Source of the DNA: 2-02-FULL-55-14 sp964581115
GTDB taxonomy: Bacteria > Bacteroidota > Ignavibacteria > UBA10030
Direction of reading: 5' to 3'
Length of the DNA: 64,000 bases
Assembly (NCBI GenBank): GCA_964581115.1
Contig: CAZOMY010000001.1
Location: 390,523-454,522, forward strand
How positions within the stretch are numbered: the stretch's first letter is position 1; every line of letters starts with the position of its first letter. The position numbers were made by a program, and so were the translations under genes. Shown in pieces: positions 1 to 9,901 of this stretch. Below the pieces are notes generated by a model. That model did not search any database. It saw only the letters and a program-made list of their open reading frames with translations, and was not told the DNA's origin.

Positions 1-3000
1 GGTCAACCAACGAGAAGTCTCCGGCATACAGTCCGCTCTTTCCCGCGTACCTCACTCCTTTGCCAAAGTCTCCGAATGCACCGATTTTACCACGCTGTGA
101 GATATCAACCGTCGTCTGATTCGAAGAGGCATAGAGTGCTTCCACGAAGATGTTGACCGTGTCCGTGATCGACCCGGCGCCGTTCGTCAGTGTCGCGATC
201 ACCGGGAAGAACCCGAATTCCGAGGCTCCCGGCGTCCAGATCAGTGAGTCTCCCGTCAGCGTCGCCGAAGCCGGCTTCTGTGTCACCGCGATCGACGCCG
301 CCGGCCAGCCATCGGCCACCAGCTTCGAGCGATATTCTGTCTGCGTTACGGCGTAGCCTCCGCCAACCCGCGCGGGAAGGATACTCAGGTTCGTCGGTGG
401 GAACTGCACGGTCGAGCCGAACGGGAAGCCGATCGGCTTCGCGTCGAACTGCACCGCCAGGTCGTTGTGATTTGTCGTCATGTCGGGGGTCACGCGATTC
501 GCACCCGAAACGTAGATACTATCCAGCGGCCAATAGCCGGCCAGTCCAGCTTCATTGCCGACCAACGCGGCATCCTTCGCCGAAGCGATCTCCGAACCCG
601 TTCGCGTTACATTCCACAGCCGGACCTCGTCGATCAGACCCTTCAGGTAGTCGTACGTCATGCCGCCGATATAGAACCCTGTGCCGCCGCTGGCGATGGC
701 GATGCTCGTCGCGATCTGTGTCTTCAGCGCACCATTAACGTACAGCTTCACCTGCGATCCGTCATACGTCCCGGCCACATGATACCACTGCCCCATCTGC
801 ACCGGGTCTGTATCCAGCGCATAGACGCCGCTGCCGCCGGTCGCGCCCGCCACCATGAACGACAGCTTCGCCAATCCTGAGCCGTCATAATTGTTGACGA
901 TCAGGCCGTAGCTGTGCCACGGGTCCACGCCGATGCCGTTGTTGCCCGGACGCGCCGCGATGAACATCCCGCTGTTCGGCCCCGGCAATCCCGTCAGATA
1001 CACCCACGCTTCCAGCGTGATCGCCGTGCCCGTGACCTGGTAGGCCGACGGCATTGCCGAAGGATGCAACGGCGCGCTGTCGGTCACTCGGACCCGGTCC
1101 TGCGTCCCATCGAAAACAAACGAGAATGAGTTGGACAACGTGACGGTTACGACGGCAGAGGTCGTTACGAACAACGAACCGTCGGTAGCTCGGACATCCA
1201 GTTGATAGGTGCCCGCGTCTCCAGACAGCGCCGCGATCGTAAGGACACCGGTCGTTGAGTCGAGTACGGCAAACGATGGGCCCAGCGTTATCACGTAGCG
1301 AACGGCATCTCCGTCGGGGTCGCTTGCAGTATAGGTGAAGTTGAAAGGAACCCCCGCCACAAGCGTGGTGTCCGGAAGTGCCAGACTGAATACCGGCGGA
1401 CGGTTGACGTTGATGACCGTCAGAACAAACTGGGTTGTGTCACTCGCCTCGCCATCCGATACCCGAATTCGAATGAGATACGAACCCGAGTCGTTGAATG
1501 ATGCGGAGAATGTGAACTGGCCGGTAAGACTGTCGACCGTAGCTCCCGCCGGACCCGTAAGAAGGAAATACTGAAGCGGGTTGGCATCGGCATCAAAGGC
1601 CGCGAAGAGAGCGGTGAGGGATTCTCCTTCGTTGATCGCCGTATCCCCTTGAGCCGAAGTGAACGCTGGCGGAACATTCGGTACGATGACCGTGAGGGAT
1701 CCGCTGACCGGATAGGCCAACGGAGTTGCCGGACCCGGCTCGTTGAACGCGAATTCGGTGAGCGCAATCGGTGATATCTCCCCATTGACCGAGGGTGGGT
1801 TCGGCGCGAACCGCAGTTTGACGAGCGTCCCTTGACCCGACAACGGACCGGTGCCTGCCACGGCCACGTGCAAGACCCCCGCCGTATCCTTCACGACCGG
1901 CGAGTATCCATCGCTCAACGTTCCATCCAGAACAATGCCTCGGTATCGGACAGCGGCCGTGTCGTAGGCGACACGGAACTCATACGAGACAATCTCGAGG
2001 CCGTCGGTCAGCCCAACCGCGACGGGCACATCGACCGAATCACCCGCCGTCACCGATGTATCGGCGATCTTCGCGACGAAATCATACGTCCGGATGGTGT
2101 CGCTCCTGCCCGGAAATCCCTGCACATCGACCGCTTGGATCAGAACAGGACCGCGTGTCTGCACGGTCATCGTGCCCGTGGACGATTCAACCGTGCCGAT
2201 CGAAGGGCTCGAACTCGAGTACGTAAACGGAGAGGTTCCTCCCGTGACCGAAGTCACCATGACCGTCTCACCTTTGAAGGCGACGGTCTTGTTGGTGTTC
2301 ACCTTGATCAACGGCGCCGGTATCGCGGTAAACGTCCCCGAATCCAGCGCAGGAGTGATGACCTCGTTGAACACGGCGTTCGCAAGGCCGATGACACTCG
2401 AGCCAACGGCAGACTGTCTGACGCGGAAGCGAACCGAGAGCAGAGTACCCTCGCCGATCAACGTGTCTGAACCCGCCAGAGCGAAATCTATCACTCCCGG
2501 CGTCAGGTCATTGACAACAGGCATTCCCCATGGTTCAACCATGCCTCCGGTCAGAACAAGTCCGAGGTATTCGAGATGCGAGGTGTTGTACGTCAGTCGG
2601 AACTGTGCCGAGGTGATGCCGAGTCCGGTCACGGTCGTTACCCGCACCGGCACGGCCACTTCGAGCGTTTGCGTTCGCGAGGTGTCCGGGATCCACAGCG
2701 TCAGCGACTTGAGAGCATTTGGCGCCACCGTGAACGACGCCGTGGAATCGGTCTTCCCTTCTCCGTCAGCGACATAGACCGTCACGAACCCCGGCGTGAC
2801 CCCGCGAAACTTGCCACCCGCGTCGATCGTACCGACGGCGGAGGAAGAGGTCGACCACGTCAACGGAAGTACAACGTCGCCCGAGGCGCTGAACTGCACC
2901 GAATCGCCTTCGGCCACGGGCGCGAGGTACTTGGGCGAGATCGTGACCACGCGCAATCGGACCGAACCCGGGTCTATCGTGGTCGCCGGCGCGCCTTCAT

Positions 3001-3406
3001 TCATGATCACCGAGGAGAGACCGAGCGTGGTCTGCTGACCGGGTGTCCCCGTGAGGGCGACTTGAAGGTAGAACAGCGTTCCGTCGGCGGTGACGGGCGT
3101 GGTCAGTGCCACCGCAAGACGCCGTGTGGCGCTGAAGTAACTGGCCGAGGCCCCGGCCGTCAACGATCCCGTGGTGGAGACGCCGATCACCTGAACAGTC
3201 GATGCGTTGAAATCGGCGGTGGCCTGGATCGAGAAGAGACTGTTCGCTCCGATGCCGCCGAGCATCACCGGCACGAGCAGAGTGTCTCCCTGACGTCCGG
3301 TCGTGTCCGGTATCGTCAGCATCGGTTGTGCGAGCGACCCGGCTGATATCACGACCAGGAAGATTGATAGCAACCGGATTCGAATATTTGAGAAGATCAC
3401 GTTCAT
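1..3406 (-). CDS. Large secreted modular protein with cohesin-like, Ig-like and LamG-like domains (partial, C-terminus outside window)
   Basis: Translating the minus strand from the ATG at 3406 gives an uninterrupted frame of about 1135 codons that leaves the window at base 1, so the stop and C-terminus are missing. The N-terminus is a signal peptide (basic NIRIR, hydrophobic LLSIFLVVISAGS, then AQ). Modules in order: cohesin-like (about 27-150), Ig-like (152-225), cohesin-like (230-360), Ig-like (362-445), cohesin-like (447-572), two cadherin/Ig-like modules (572-755), and a LamG/concanavalin-type module (about 757-965) with phrases such as ITLEAWVYL, GQWYHVAGTYDG and GLIDEVRLWN. An extracellular adhesive or scaffolding role is likely; no catalytic motif is visible. 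A sorting domain may follow beyond the window. The start is uncertain: AAAGGA lies 1 nt before the ATG but 7 nt before the GTG at 3400. It lies 76 bp downstream of another giant secreted protein. Confidence 0.85.
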   Translation of the reverse strand, partial: MNVIFSNIRIRLLSIFLVVISAGSLAQPMLTIPDTTGRQGDTLLVPVMLGGIGANSLFSIQATADFNASTVQVIGVSTTGSLTAGASASYFSATRRLAVALTTPVTADGTLFYLQVALTGTPGQQTTLGLSSVIMNEGAPATTIDPGSVRLRVVTISPKYLAPVAEGDSVQFSASGDVVLPLTWSTSSSAVGTIDAGGKFRGVTPGFVTVYVADGEGKTDSTASFTVAPNALKSLTLWIPDTSRTQTLEVAVPVRVTTVTGLGITSAQFRLTYNTSHLEYLGLVLTGGMVEPWGMPVVNDLTPGVIDFALAGSDTLIGEGTLLSVRFRVRQSAVGSSVIGLANAVFNEVITPALDSGTFTAIPAPLIKVNTNKTVAFKGETVMVTSVTGGTSPFTYSSSSPSIGTVESSTGTMTVQTRGPVLIQAVDVQGFPGRSDTIRTYDFVAKIADTSVTAGDSVDVPVAVGLTDGLEIVSYEFRVAYDTAAVRYRGIVLDGTLSDGYSPVVKDTAGVLHVAVAGTGPLSGQGTLVKLRFAPNPPSVNGEISPIALTEFAFNEPGPATPLAYPVSGSLTVIVPNVPPAFTSAQGDTAINEGESLTALFAAFDADANPLQYFLLTGPAGATVDSLTGQFTFSASFNDSGSYLIRIRVSDGEASDTTQFVLTVINVNRPPVFSLALPDTTLVAGVPFNFTYTASDPDGDAVRYVITLGPSFAVLDSTTGVLTIAALSGDAGTYQLDVRATDGSLFVTTSAVVTVTLSNSFSFVFDGTQDRVRVTDSAPLHPSAMPSAYQVTGTAITLEAWVYLTGLPGPNSGMFIAARPGNNGIGVDPWHSYGLIVNNYDGSGLAKLSFMVAGATGGSGVYALDTDPVQMGQWYHVAGTYDGSQVKLYVNGALKTQIATSIAIASGGTGFYIGGMTYDYLKGLIDEVRLWNVTRTGSEIASAKDAALVGNEAGLAGYWPLDSIYVSGANRVTPDMTTNHNDLAVQFDAKPIGFPFGSTVQFPPTNLSILPARVGGGYAVTQTEYRSKLVADGWPAASIAVTQKPASATLTGDSLIWTPGASEFGFFPVIATLTNGAGSITDTVNIFVEALYASSNQTTVDISQRGKIGAFGDFGKGVRYAGKSGLYAGDFSLVD

Positions 3407-3448
3407 ATCCTTTGGTCTGGTCCTCAGCAGAGATCCGTGCCCCCGGGG

Positions 3449-3469
3449 GGACCTTCGCCATGAAGGTCC
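3449..3469. terminator. 8-bp hairpin between the two giant secreted protein genes
   Basis: GGACCTTC and GAAGGTCC form a perfect 8-bp stem with a 5-nt loop. It lies between the stop at 3483 and the next start at 3406 on the minus strand. On the transcribed strand it is followed by a C/G-rich run rather than a U-tract, so it could be a weak terminator or an RNA-processing hairpin rather than a classic intrinsic terminator. Confidence 0.4.
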
Positions 3470-3482
3470 TCCGCAGCCGGCT

Positions 3483-6400
3483 TTACTTTGTGAGGATCAT
3501 CTTTCGGACTGAACGGAACGGCTGGCCTTCGCTCGGCTCGGCCTGCATGACCAGCAGATACATCCCGCTGCTCGACAACCTTCCAAGCGCGTCATTACCG
3601 TCCCACATGGACTGATGGATCCCCGCCTGAAGGTCTGCATCGACGAGGGTCGCAACCTCGCGGCCCAGCAGGTCAAAGACCTTCAGCGATACTCGACTGG
3701 ACACCGGAAGTTGGAATCTCATCGTGGTCGTCGGATTAAAAGGATTCGGGAAATTCTGGTCCAGACCAAAGCTCGTCGGGATCTCTTGCGCCATTTCCTC
3801 GGCTGAGGTCGCGATGCCCGCTTCGTTCACAAGGAATTCTGTCACATGGATAACGGTCGGCGCGGAGGCCGCGTTGAGCGACTCAAAGCGTACGATCACC
3901 CATTCGCCGTCGGGCGAAACGGCCTGCGTTCCCGCGAGCGCAACGCGAAGCTCCTGCGATGACGCATGCCATGCCATCTGGAGGCTATCCGATCGCCGGG
4001 TTTGAGCGACCGCCACGGGACGATACATCAGCGAATCATACGTGATCGTCACCTGCGTGGCCAGAACCCCCGCGGCCTTCAAGCTGACGACTGCTTCGAT
4101 GTCGGTACTGCCGTCCACCGTCCGTGTTGCAAGAGCGTAGCCCGGTGCCGACGGCGAGCCGACGGTCTTTCCGAGACCCGGGAAGCCGGTGACGATCCCC
4201 ACGACGTAGCGGAGAATGTACGACGCATCCATGGCGGTAATGACGCCGTTCGCGGTCACGTCAGCCGCCACCTGCTGGGCTGGCCCGAGCACGATGGCCC
4301 CCACGACATGCTGAAGCGTCAACGAAGCATCATAGGCGCTGATCGTCCCGTTCTGGCTCACGTCGCCCGCCAAGACGCCGCCTCGCGCCGTGAGGAATGG
4401 CCGGTAGATCACATAGCCGGACGAAGCATTTTGAATGGCGTTCCCCGTTCCAGTCGGATTCAGGTCTGGACCGGTTTGTACCAACGGGCCCGATGCCGCA
4501 CCCCAGTAGTTGTTGGTGGCCGTCATGTTGACCGTGGAGCTGTGATAGATGCCACGGGTCGAGTTGTTGTAGATACTGCCGGCCGTGACGCTGAACGATC
4601 CGCCTGATGAATTGTAGATCCCGTAGGAGTTCGAGTGAATATCCGTACCCGTGATCGTCGTCGTCATGGTGCCCTGTCGATAGATCCCGTAGGCGTTGTT
4701 GGACAGGAAGCTGGAATCCATCACGATGCCGTCGTTTGCTCCGGTGGCGTAGAATCCGTAGGAGGCAAAGCGAATGCTTGTGTGCCGGAAGGACTTCTGA
4801 TCGCCCCCCGTGCCGGGATTAAGGTAGAGCCCGGTCCAGTTGCCGGCGCCGGGAGTTGTGGCTGTGGAGTCGAGGTTGGTGTCTCCGCCGAACGTGTCAT
4901 CCTTCCACGAGGTGAAGGTGATGCGCTTCGTCGAAGTACCGTGCGATGTCAGTCCTCCGGAGACGCTGAGGTTGCCGCCTGCCATTGACTTCACGATCGT
5001 TCCGGGGGCGACGACAAGCGGCTTGCCCGACGGGACCGTCACGCCGGATTCTATGAGATGAACAAATTCCACCGTGTCGACCGGCTGAGTTCCTCCAAGC
5101 GTTCCCCAGATGTTGTCATACATCGGGATCACGTTGTTGTAGGTGTTGCCGACGAGTACGTTGCCCGAGTAGTAGTTGCCCGCGGCAGTTCCCGTTCCCG
5201 ACTTCGAGAGTTCACCCGAGACCCCGATCGGGTACCGATTGCCGACGAGCGAATCGTCCACGAAGTAGGCGCGGGAGGTCAAAACGCCGGCCTGAGCATT
5301 ATTGGAGATCATGTTGCCGGTCATCAACAAGAGCGTATCGTACAACGCACTCTCACCCTGATTCCAGATGCCATGACGTCCGTTCGCCGTGATGAGGTTG
5401 TTCTGAAACACCTGCGGTTCCTTGACGAGCAGCATCCTAGCTCCGTCTTGAGCATTCCATCCGATAGTCGAGTTGGTCACGGAAGCAAACCGGCCCGACC
5501 CGGCTCCCGACAACGTGTAGTCGCCGTATAATCCGATGGTATTCCATCGGATCAGGGCGCTGTCGACCGAGATGGAGGCGTCGTTGCGCGCCTGAACGCC
5601 GTATTGACTGCTGTCGCTCTTCAATCCGACGGCCGCCAGATCATAGTCACCCCAAACGATCAATCCGGCCTGCGCGTGATGTCGGAATTGCACGTGCCTC
5701 ACCGGATTGACGAGCTGAGTCGACACATACAATCCATACTGCGAGAAACGGAATTGCGCATGCTCGAACCGACTGTTGGTCACGGCACCCGTCCCGGTGA
5801 TATTGAGGTATTGCCAGTCGACGGTCGAGGGACGAAGCGTGTCGGAGGTTTCGTTCGTTTTGCCGCCGACCGAGTGGTCCCGGTAGGACGTGAAAATGAT
5901 GTTCTCTGACGGCGTTCCTTGGGCAATAAACAGACCCTGTGCGGTCAGGGAGGTCCCTTGTGCGAATTTTACGGCCACCCCCGGCTGTATCACGAGCGTA
6001 TCGGCCGCTACGACGTTCAGACCGGATTCGGCGACATACACTCCCGACGGCAAATTGACCGGAAACAGCTTCTGCAGGGTATCGGAGATGGAACCCGACC
6101 CCCAGCTCTTATCGTGGATGGAGATCGCCGGTCGACGATTGCCCACAAAGAGATTGTTGTCGGTCCCCGTGTTATCCACGTACAGGTTTCCCAGCTTGCC
6201 GGAAACGCCGATCGGATAGCGATTCCCGGTGAACACATTGTCCACAAAGCGTGCGCGCGACGAGACAATGCCGTCCAGGCCGTTGTTCGACACGGTATTG
6301 CCGATGTATTGCACGTCAGTCTTCTGAACCAGATGGTTGACGTTCCAGATACCGTGGTGACCGTTGCCGCTGATCGTGTTGCCGACAAAGACCTGAGGTA

Positions 6401-8975
6401 TCTGCGACGGCTCCACGAAGACGCCTCGCTGGCCGTTGTTGTTCACCTGGGAGTTCGACAGTTCTCGCAGACCGCCGATCGGTGGGGATGAGAGCGTGGA
6501 GGTGTACTGCACGCCGTGGTAGGTGTTCTGACTGATATTGCTGTTGCGGACCGTCAGATCGGTCGTATTGACCGCATACAGACCATAGTTGTTGAAGCGT
6601 GAGGTCAGATCGTCAAACACGACCACTCCACCGCCCAGATAGGCGCCGTAATTGTTCCGTTCAAGCGTGACATCGACGAGTTGATTGAGCCATGTCGTCG
6701 AAGCGTACAAGCCATATGTGGCGTAAAGCACCTTGACGTTGCTGAACTCCGAACGGATGGGACTTCCATAGAGGTAGAGCCCTTGCCAGTCTCCCGTCGC
6801 CGGCGCCAGCGTGTCAGAAAGCGGATTGACCTTCCCTCCGGGCCCGTGGTCGCGGCGCGACGTAAAGACGATCGGCTGGGCCGGCGTCCCATTGGCGATC
6901 AAGATGCCGCTGGCCGTCAGCGAGACGCCTGAAAGCGCCTTGACGATCACCCCCGGTGAGATCGTCAGCGTGTCGCCCGAGCTCACCTCACGGTTCTCCA
7001 TGAGCAGATAGACACCCGACACCGTTCCGGCGGGTGTGATCGTCGACAGAACGCCCTTGAGGTCTGAGCTCACGTTCGCCGTTTTGCGGAGGCCAAGCGC
7101 CAGATTGTACGTGTTGGCCGTGAACACATTGCCGGAATACGTCGAACCGACATTCTGCTGAAGAGCGATCGGGACGCGATTGGCCGTGAACGAGTTGTCC
7201 TGGATCGTCGCTTTTGAGGTGACAAGCCCCTCTTGTCCATTCTGGTCAAAAACGTTGTTGGAGATTGTCACCGGCGAGGAATTCTGGCTCCCCACCGAAA
7301 GCCCCACCTGTCCGTTCGCCCGAAACGTGCTCCACGTGAAGGTCTGTGCCAGCGCGGAGTTCGCCTGAGACGTGTGTACCCCAAACTGAGAGTTGTACGA
7401 CGCTTCGGAGCTGTCGAACGTCACGATGGACCCGTTGCTGACGAAAAGCCCGTGCGCGTTGTTGCGGAGGAACTTTGACCGGTCCACGTGGACTTGCAGT
7501 CCGTTCGAGCCGACCAAATAGACCCCATGGTTGTTGGAGCCTGTGAAGTAAGAATCAAGGAGCGTCACGCTTGACTGTGTGCCGTCGGCGTAGAGGTTGT
7601 AGGTGGACCCAACGCTCGAGTACACGTACGACAACGACGCCGACAGTCCGCCCAAGTACAGGTTATTCGATCCGTACTTCACAATCATGTTCGACAATGA
7701 GACGGGATTCGTGCAGAGCACGTATTGCCAGTTCCCCGCAGCGGGGGAAGTGGCATCACCGTCTCCGTTGCTGTCGCCCCCGTAGCTGTCGTCGCGCTCC
7801 GAGGTGAAGACCACGAGTGAATCGTACGTCGACTGCACATTCAGCGATCCCGAGACATTCACGTAGGCCGATGGGGCCATCTTGATGATGACGCCCGGCT
7901 TCAGGGTCAGCGTGACACCCGAATTGACCGTGATGGTGTTCTTCACCCAGTACACGCCTGCCGTCCAGGTGGTGTTCGCGGAGATGTTGGACGTGATGTT
8001 CGTGACAGACAAGGCGCCCGAAGAGCGCCAAGGGGCAACCTCAACCTTCACCGACACCTTGTTGCCACGGCCTGAAGGATTGATCTGCTCGCTGAAGGGG
8101 CCGTACTCCGAGCCCCAGTAATTGCGGCGAGCGTCGAGCACCACTGTCCCCTCGGCATTGATGCCCCACTCCGCGTTTCCGCTGATGACGTTCTCGCGAA
8201 TCACCGGCTGGACTCCCCCGACCGAGCGGAAGTAGATGCCCGTCGCATTCGCCGTGATCGTGTCGCGCGTGATCGTCGGCGAGGCGCCGTTGTCGACGTA
8301 GATCCCGTAGCCGTTGTGGCGGATCACCGTACTGTCAACGGTCGGCGCGGCATTCAACGGGATGCGAACGCCCCCTTCCGTGCAATACTGCACGACGGAG
8401 CGTCGGAGCTGAAAATTCGAGAAGAGGTCGCTGAAGACTCCGTAGCCCGTAATCTGCTCGATCCGCGAGTCGATGATCGCCGGCGACGAGGCCCGAAGGT
8501 TGATGCCATTCCCCGACGATTCTCGCACGTGCAGATTCTCGAGCGCGACGCCATAGGCCCCGGTGCCGTAATAGACGGCCGCTTGTCCAGTTCCGCCTCC
8601 CGTCCATTCGACTCGAACGTATCGGAATGTCGAACCCACGTTCGAGGTATTGCGGAATTCTACTCCGTTCCAGTCGCCCCGCGCTGGCGTTCCGGCCGCC
8701 GACGTCAATACGATCGTGTCGGCAACGGAACCCGACGCGACCAGCTTGCCTTCGACCACAAGGCCAGACCCCGATGCGAATTTCACAATAGTGCCCGCTT
8801 CGATGGTCAACGTCCGTCCTGACGGCACTGTTACCGTTCCGCTGACGGTCACCGGACTGCCGGCAGACGTCCAGGTGGTATCAGAACTGACTGACCCGCT
8901 GACCTGTGCCGATGCAACCGGCAGCGCCGCGACAAGGGACGCTAGGAACCAGAAGCTCAAGCGAAGTGACGACAT
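3483..8975 (-). CDS. Giant secreted beta-helix protein with dockerin, cohesin-like module and type IX sorting domain
   Basis: Predicted 1830-residue exported protein. The ATG at 8975 is chosen over the one at 9017: it has GGAGGA 4 nt upstream and opens straight into a signal peptide (LRLSFWFLASLVAALPVASAQ). Five homologous blocks of about 300 residues start near residues 30, 340, 650, 977 and 1300. Each begins with a conserved strand phrase (LTIEAGTIVKF, LTLKPGVIIKM, LTISPGVIVKA, LVIQPGVAVKF, LVVAPGTIVKS), then a GDW/GNW motif, then NosD-like parallel beta-helix coils rich in N-G-Y/H-G-I/V-turns. Residues about 1535-1598 carry two dockerin-type repeats (DVSQNGTISAYD, DVTANGVITAMD), followed by a cohesin-like domain (about 1605-1720). 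The last 95 residues are a type IX secretion sorting domain (NFPNPFNPTT, LKVFDLLGREVATLV, ending KMILTK). It is probably surface-attached or released. The ligand is unknown. Confidence 0.88.
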   Translation of the reverse strand: MSSLRLSFWFLASLVAALPVASAQVSGSVSSDTTWTSAGSPVTVSGTVTVPSGRTLTIEAGTIVKFASGSGLVVEGKLVASGSVADTIVLTSAAGTPARGDWNGVEFRNTSNVGSTFRYVRVEWTGGGTGQAAVYYGTGAYGVALENLHVRESSGNGINLRASSPAIIDSRIEQITGYGVFSDLFSNFQLRRSVVQYCTEGGVRIPLNAAPTVDSTVIRHNGYGIYVDNGASPTITRDTITANATGIYFRSVGGVQPVIRENVISGNAEWGINAEGTVVLDARRNYWGSEYGPFSEQINPSGRGNKVSVKVEVAPWRSSGALSVTNITSNISANTTWTAGVYWVKNTITVNSGVTLTLKPGVIIKMAPSAYVNVSGSLNVQSTYDSLVVFTSERDDSYGGDSNGDGDATSPAAGNWQYVLCTNPVSLSNMIVKYGSNNLYLGGLSASLSYVYSSVGSTYNLYADGTQSSVTLLDSYFTGSNNHGVYLVGSNGLQVHVDRSKFLRNNAHGLFVSNGSIVTFDSSEASYNSQFGVHTSQANSALAQTFTWSTFRANGQVGLSVGSQNSSPVTISNNVFDQNGQEGLVTSKATIQDNSFTANRVPIALQQNVGSTYSGNVFTANTYNLALGLRKTANVSSDLKGVLSTITPAGTVSGVYLLMENREVSSGDTLTISPGVIVKALSGVSLTASGILIANGTPAQPIVFTSRRDHGPGGKVNPLSDTLAPATGDWQGLYLYGSPIRSEFSNVKVLYATYGLYASTTWLNQLVDVTLERNNYGAYLGGGVVVFDDLTSRFNNYGLYAVNTTDLTVRNSNISQNTYHGVQYTSTLSSPPIGGLRELSNSQVNNNGQRGVFVEPSQIPQVFVGNTISGNGHHGIWNVNHLVQKTDVQYIGNTVSNNGLDGIVSSRARFVDNVFTGNRYPIGVSGKLGNLYVDNTGTDNNLFVGNRRPAISIHDKSWGSGSISDTLQKLFPVNLPSGVYVAESGLNVVAADTLVIQPGVAVKFAQGTSLTAQGLFIAQGTPSENIIFTSYRDHSVGGKTNETSDTLRPSTVDWQYLNITGTGAVTNSRFEHAQFRFSQYGLYVSTQLVNPVRHVQFRHHAQAGLIVWGDYDLAAVGLKSDSSQYGVQARNDASISVDSALIRWNTIGLYGDYTLSGAGSGRFASVTNSTIGWNAQDGARMLLVKEPQVFQNNLITANGRHGIWNQGESALYDTLLLMTGNMISNNAQAGVLTSRAYFVDDSLVGNRYPIGVSGELSKSGTGTAAGNYYSGNVLVGNTYNNVIPMYDNIWGTLGGTQPVDTVEFVHLIESGVTVPSGKPLVVAPGTIVKSMAGGNLSVSGGLTSHGTSTKRITFTSWKDDTFGGDTNLDSTATTPGAGNWTGLYLNPGTGGDQKSFRHTSIRFASYGFYATGANDGIVMDSSFLSNNAYGIYRQGTMTTTITGTDIHSNSYGIYNSSGGSFSVTAGSIYNNSTRGIYHSSTVNMTATNNYWGAASGPLVQTGPDLNPTGTGNAIQNASSGYVIYRPFLTARGGVLAGDVSQNGTISAYDASLTLQHVVGAIVLGPAQQVAADVTANGVITAMDASYILRYVVGIVTGFPGLGKTVGSPSAPGYALATRTVDGSTDIEAVVSLKAAGVLATQVTITYDSLMYRPVAVAQTRRSDSLQMAWHASSQELRVALAGTQAVSPDGEWVIVRFESLNAASAPTVIHVTEFLVNEAGIATSAEEMAQEIPTSFGLDQNFPNPFNPTTTMRFQLPVSSRVSLKVFDLLGREVATLVDADLQAGIHQSMWDGNDALGRLSSSGMYLLVMQAEPSEGQPFRSVRKMILTK

Positions 8976-9184
8976 GCATCCTCCGACGGAGAATTTGATG
9001 ATGGATGAGAGGGGCAAGAGACAGCCGGGCAGAGCGTCGCTCCGGCAATGAGGCCAAATATCCTGATGGAACCGCCCATTATCAAACTTGAGAATTGCGC
9101 TGGATCACAATGACCCCGCAGCTTGGCTCGCAGGATACGAACCGCTTCGGGTTGCCGCACTACATGAAAACGTGGTATGACGGG

Positions 9185-9844
9185 TCAGCGGAAGAAGCTG
9201 ATGAGCCGGCGTCTGAAGCCTTCGCGGACCGCTTCAGCGCGATTGTTGACCTGAAGCTTCTGGTAGATGTTGCGGATGTGGTAGCCGACGCCATCGACAG
9301 AGAGATGCAGTTGCTTCGCGATGGCGCTGTACGACTTGCCGTCGGCGAGCAAGCCCAAGACCTCTCGCTCGCGGCCGGTGAGGCCTCCGTGATCGGCCTC
9401 CGACGGGGTGTGTTGGAAGGATTGAATGACCTTGCGGGCGATCGTCGGGGTCATGGGTGAGCCGCCCTGATGGGCCGAACGCACCGCTTGAACCAGTTCG
9501 CTCGTCGATACCCGCTTCGAGAGGTAGCCAACGGCGCCGGCACGAAGCGCGTCGAAGATATTCTGATCGTCCTCGAACACCGTTGCCATGATGATCGCGG
9601 CATCCGGATTCATCGAATGGATCCTGGGGATCCCCTCGATCCCCGACATTCCTGGCAGGCCGATATCGAGGACAATGACGTCGGCCGACCGCAGCGCGTC
9701 GGTGCCGAGCGCCTCTTCGACGGATCCGAAGGTGCCCGAGACCTTCAAGCCGGTCTCGAATTCAACGATGGTCGACCAGCTTTCCCGGAGATATTTGTTG
9801 TCTTCAATGAAGACCACCTGCAGATTGGTAGGCGTCTGTGTCAT
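9185..9844 (-). CDS. NarL/FixJ-family response regulator (LuxR-type HTH)
   Basis: DNA-binding response regulator of about 219 residues. The receiver domain (about 8-125) has acidic residues in VVFIEDN, the phospho-acceptor aspartate in VIVLDIGLPGMSG, and the conserved lysine in YLSKRV. The C-terminal LuxR/GerE helix-turn-helix (about 150-215) contains LTGREREVLGLLADGKS. The start is taken as the ATG at 9844, which matches the usual receiver N-terminus. A GTG at 9886 with AGG just upstream would add 14 residues. It lies 57 bp after the sensor kinase stop, so the two are probably cotranscribed and form a cognate pair. Its targets are not visible. Confidence 0.9.
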   Translation of the reverse strand: MTQTPTNLQVVFIEDNKYLRESWSTIVEFETGLKVSGTFGSVEEALGTDALRSADVIVLDIGLPGMSGIEGIPRIHSMNPDAAIIMATVFEDDQNIFDALRAGAVGYLSKRVSTSELVQAVRSAHQGGSPMTPTIARKVIQSFQHTPSEADHGGLTGREREVLGLLADGKSYSAIAKQLHLSVDGVGYHIRNIYQKLQVNNRAEAVREGFRRRLISFFR

Positions 9845-9901
9845 AGGCGTAGGGGGCAACGTCGGCAAACTCGCGCCCGAATTCACTACCTGTTCATGTC
9901 G

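Noticed and set aside
190..3346. Several plus-strand frames (190-738, 1832-2470, 2576-3346)
   Set aside because: They lie opposite the continuous minus-strand frame of the cohesin/LamG protein, which has a signal peptide and clear domains.
1..8975. A cellulosome
   Set aside because: Cohesin-like and dockerin modules are present but no glycoside hydrolase or carbohydrate-binding module can be recognised, so the term would over-claim.
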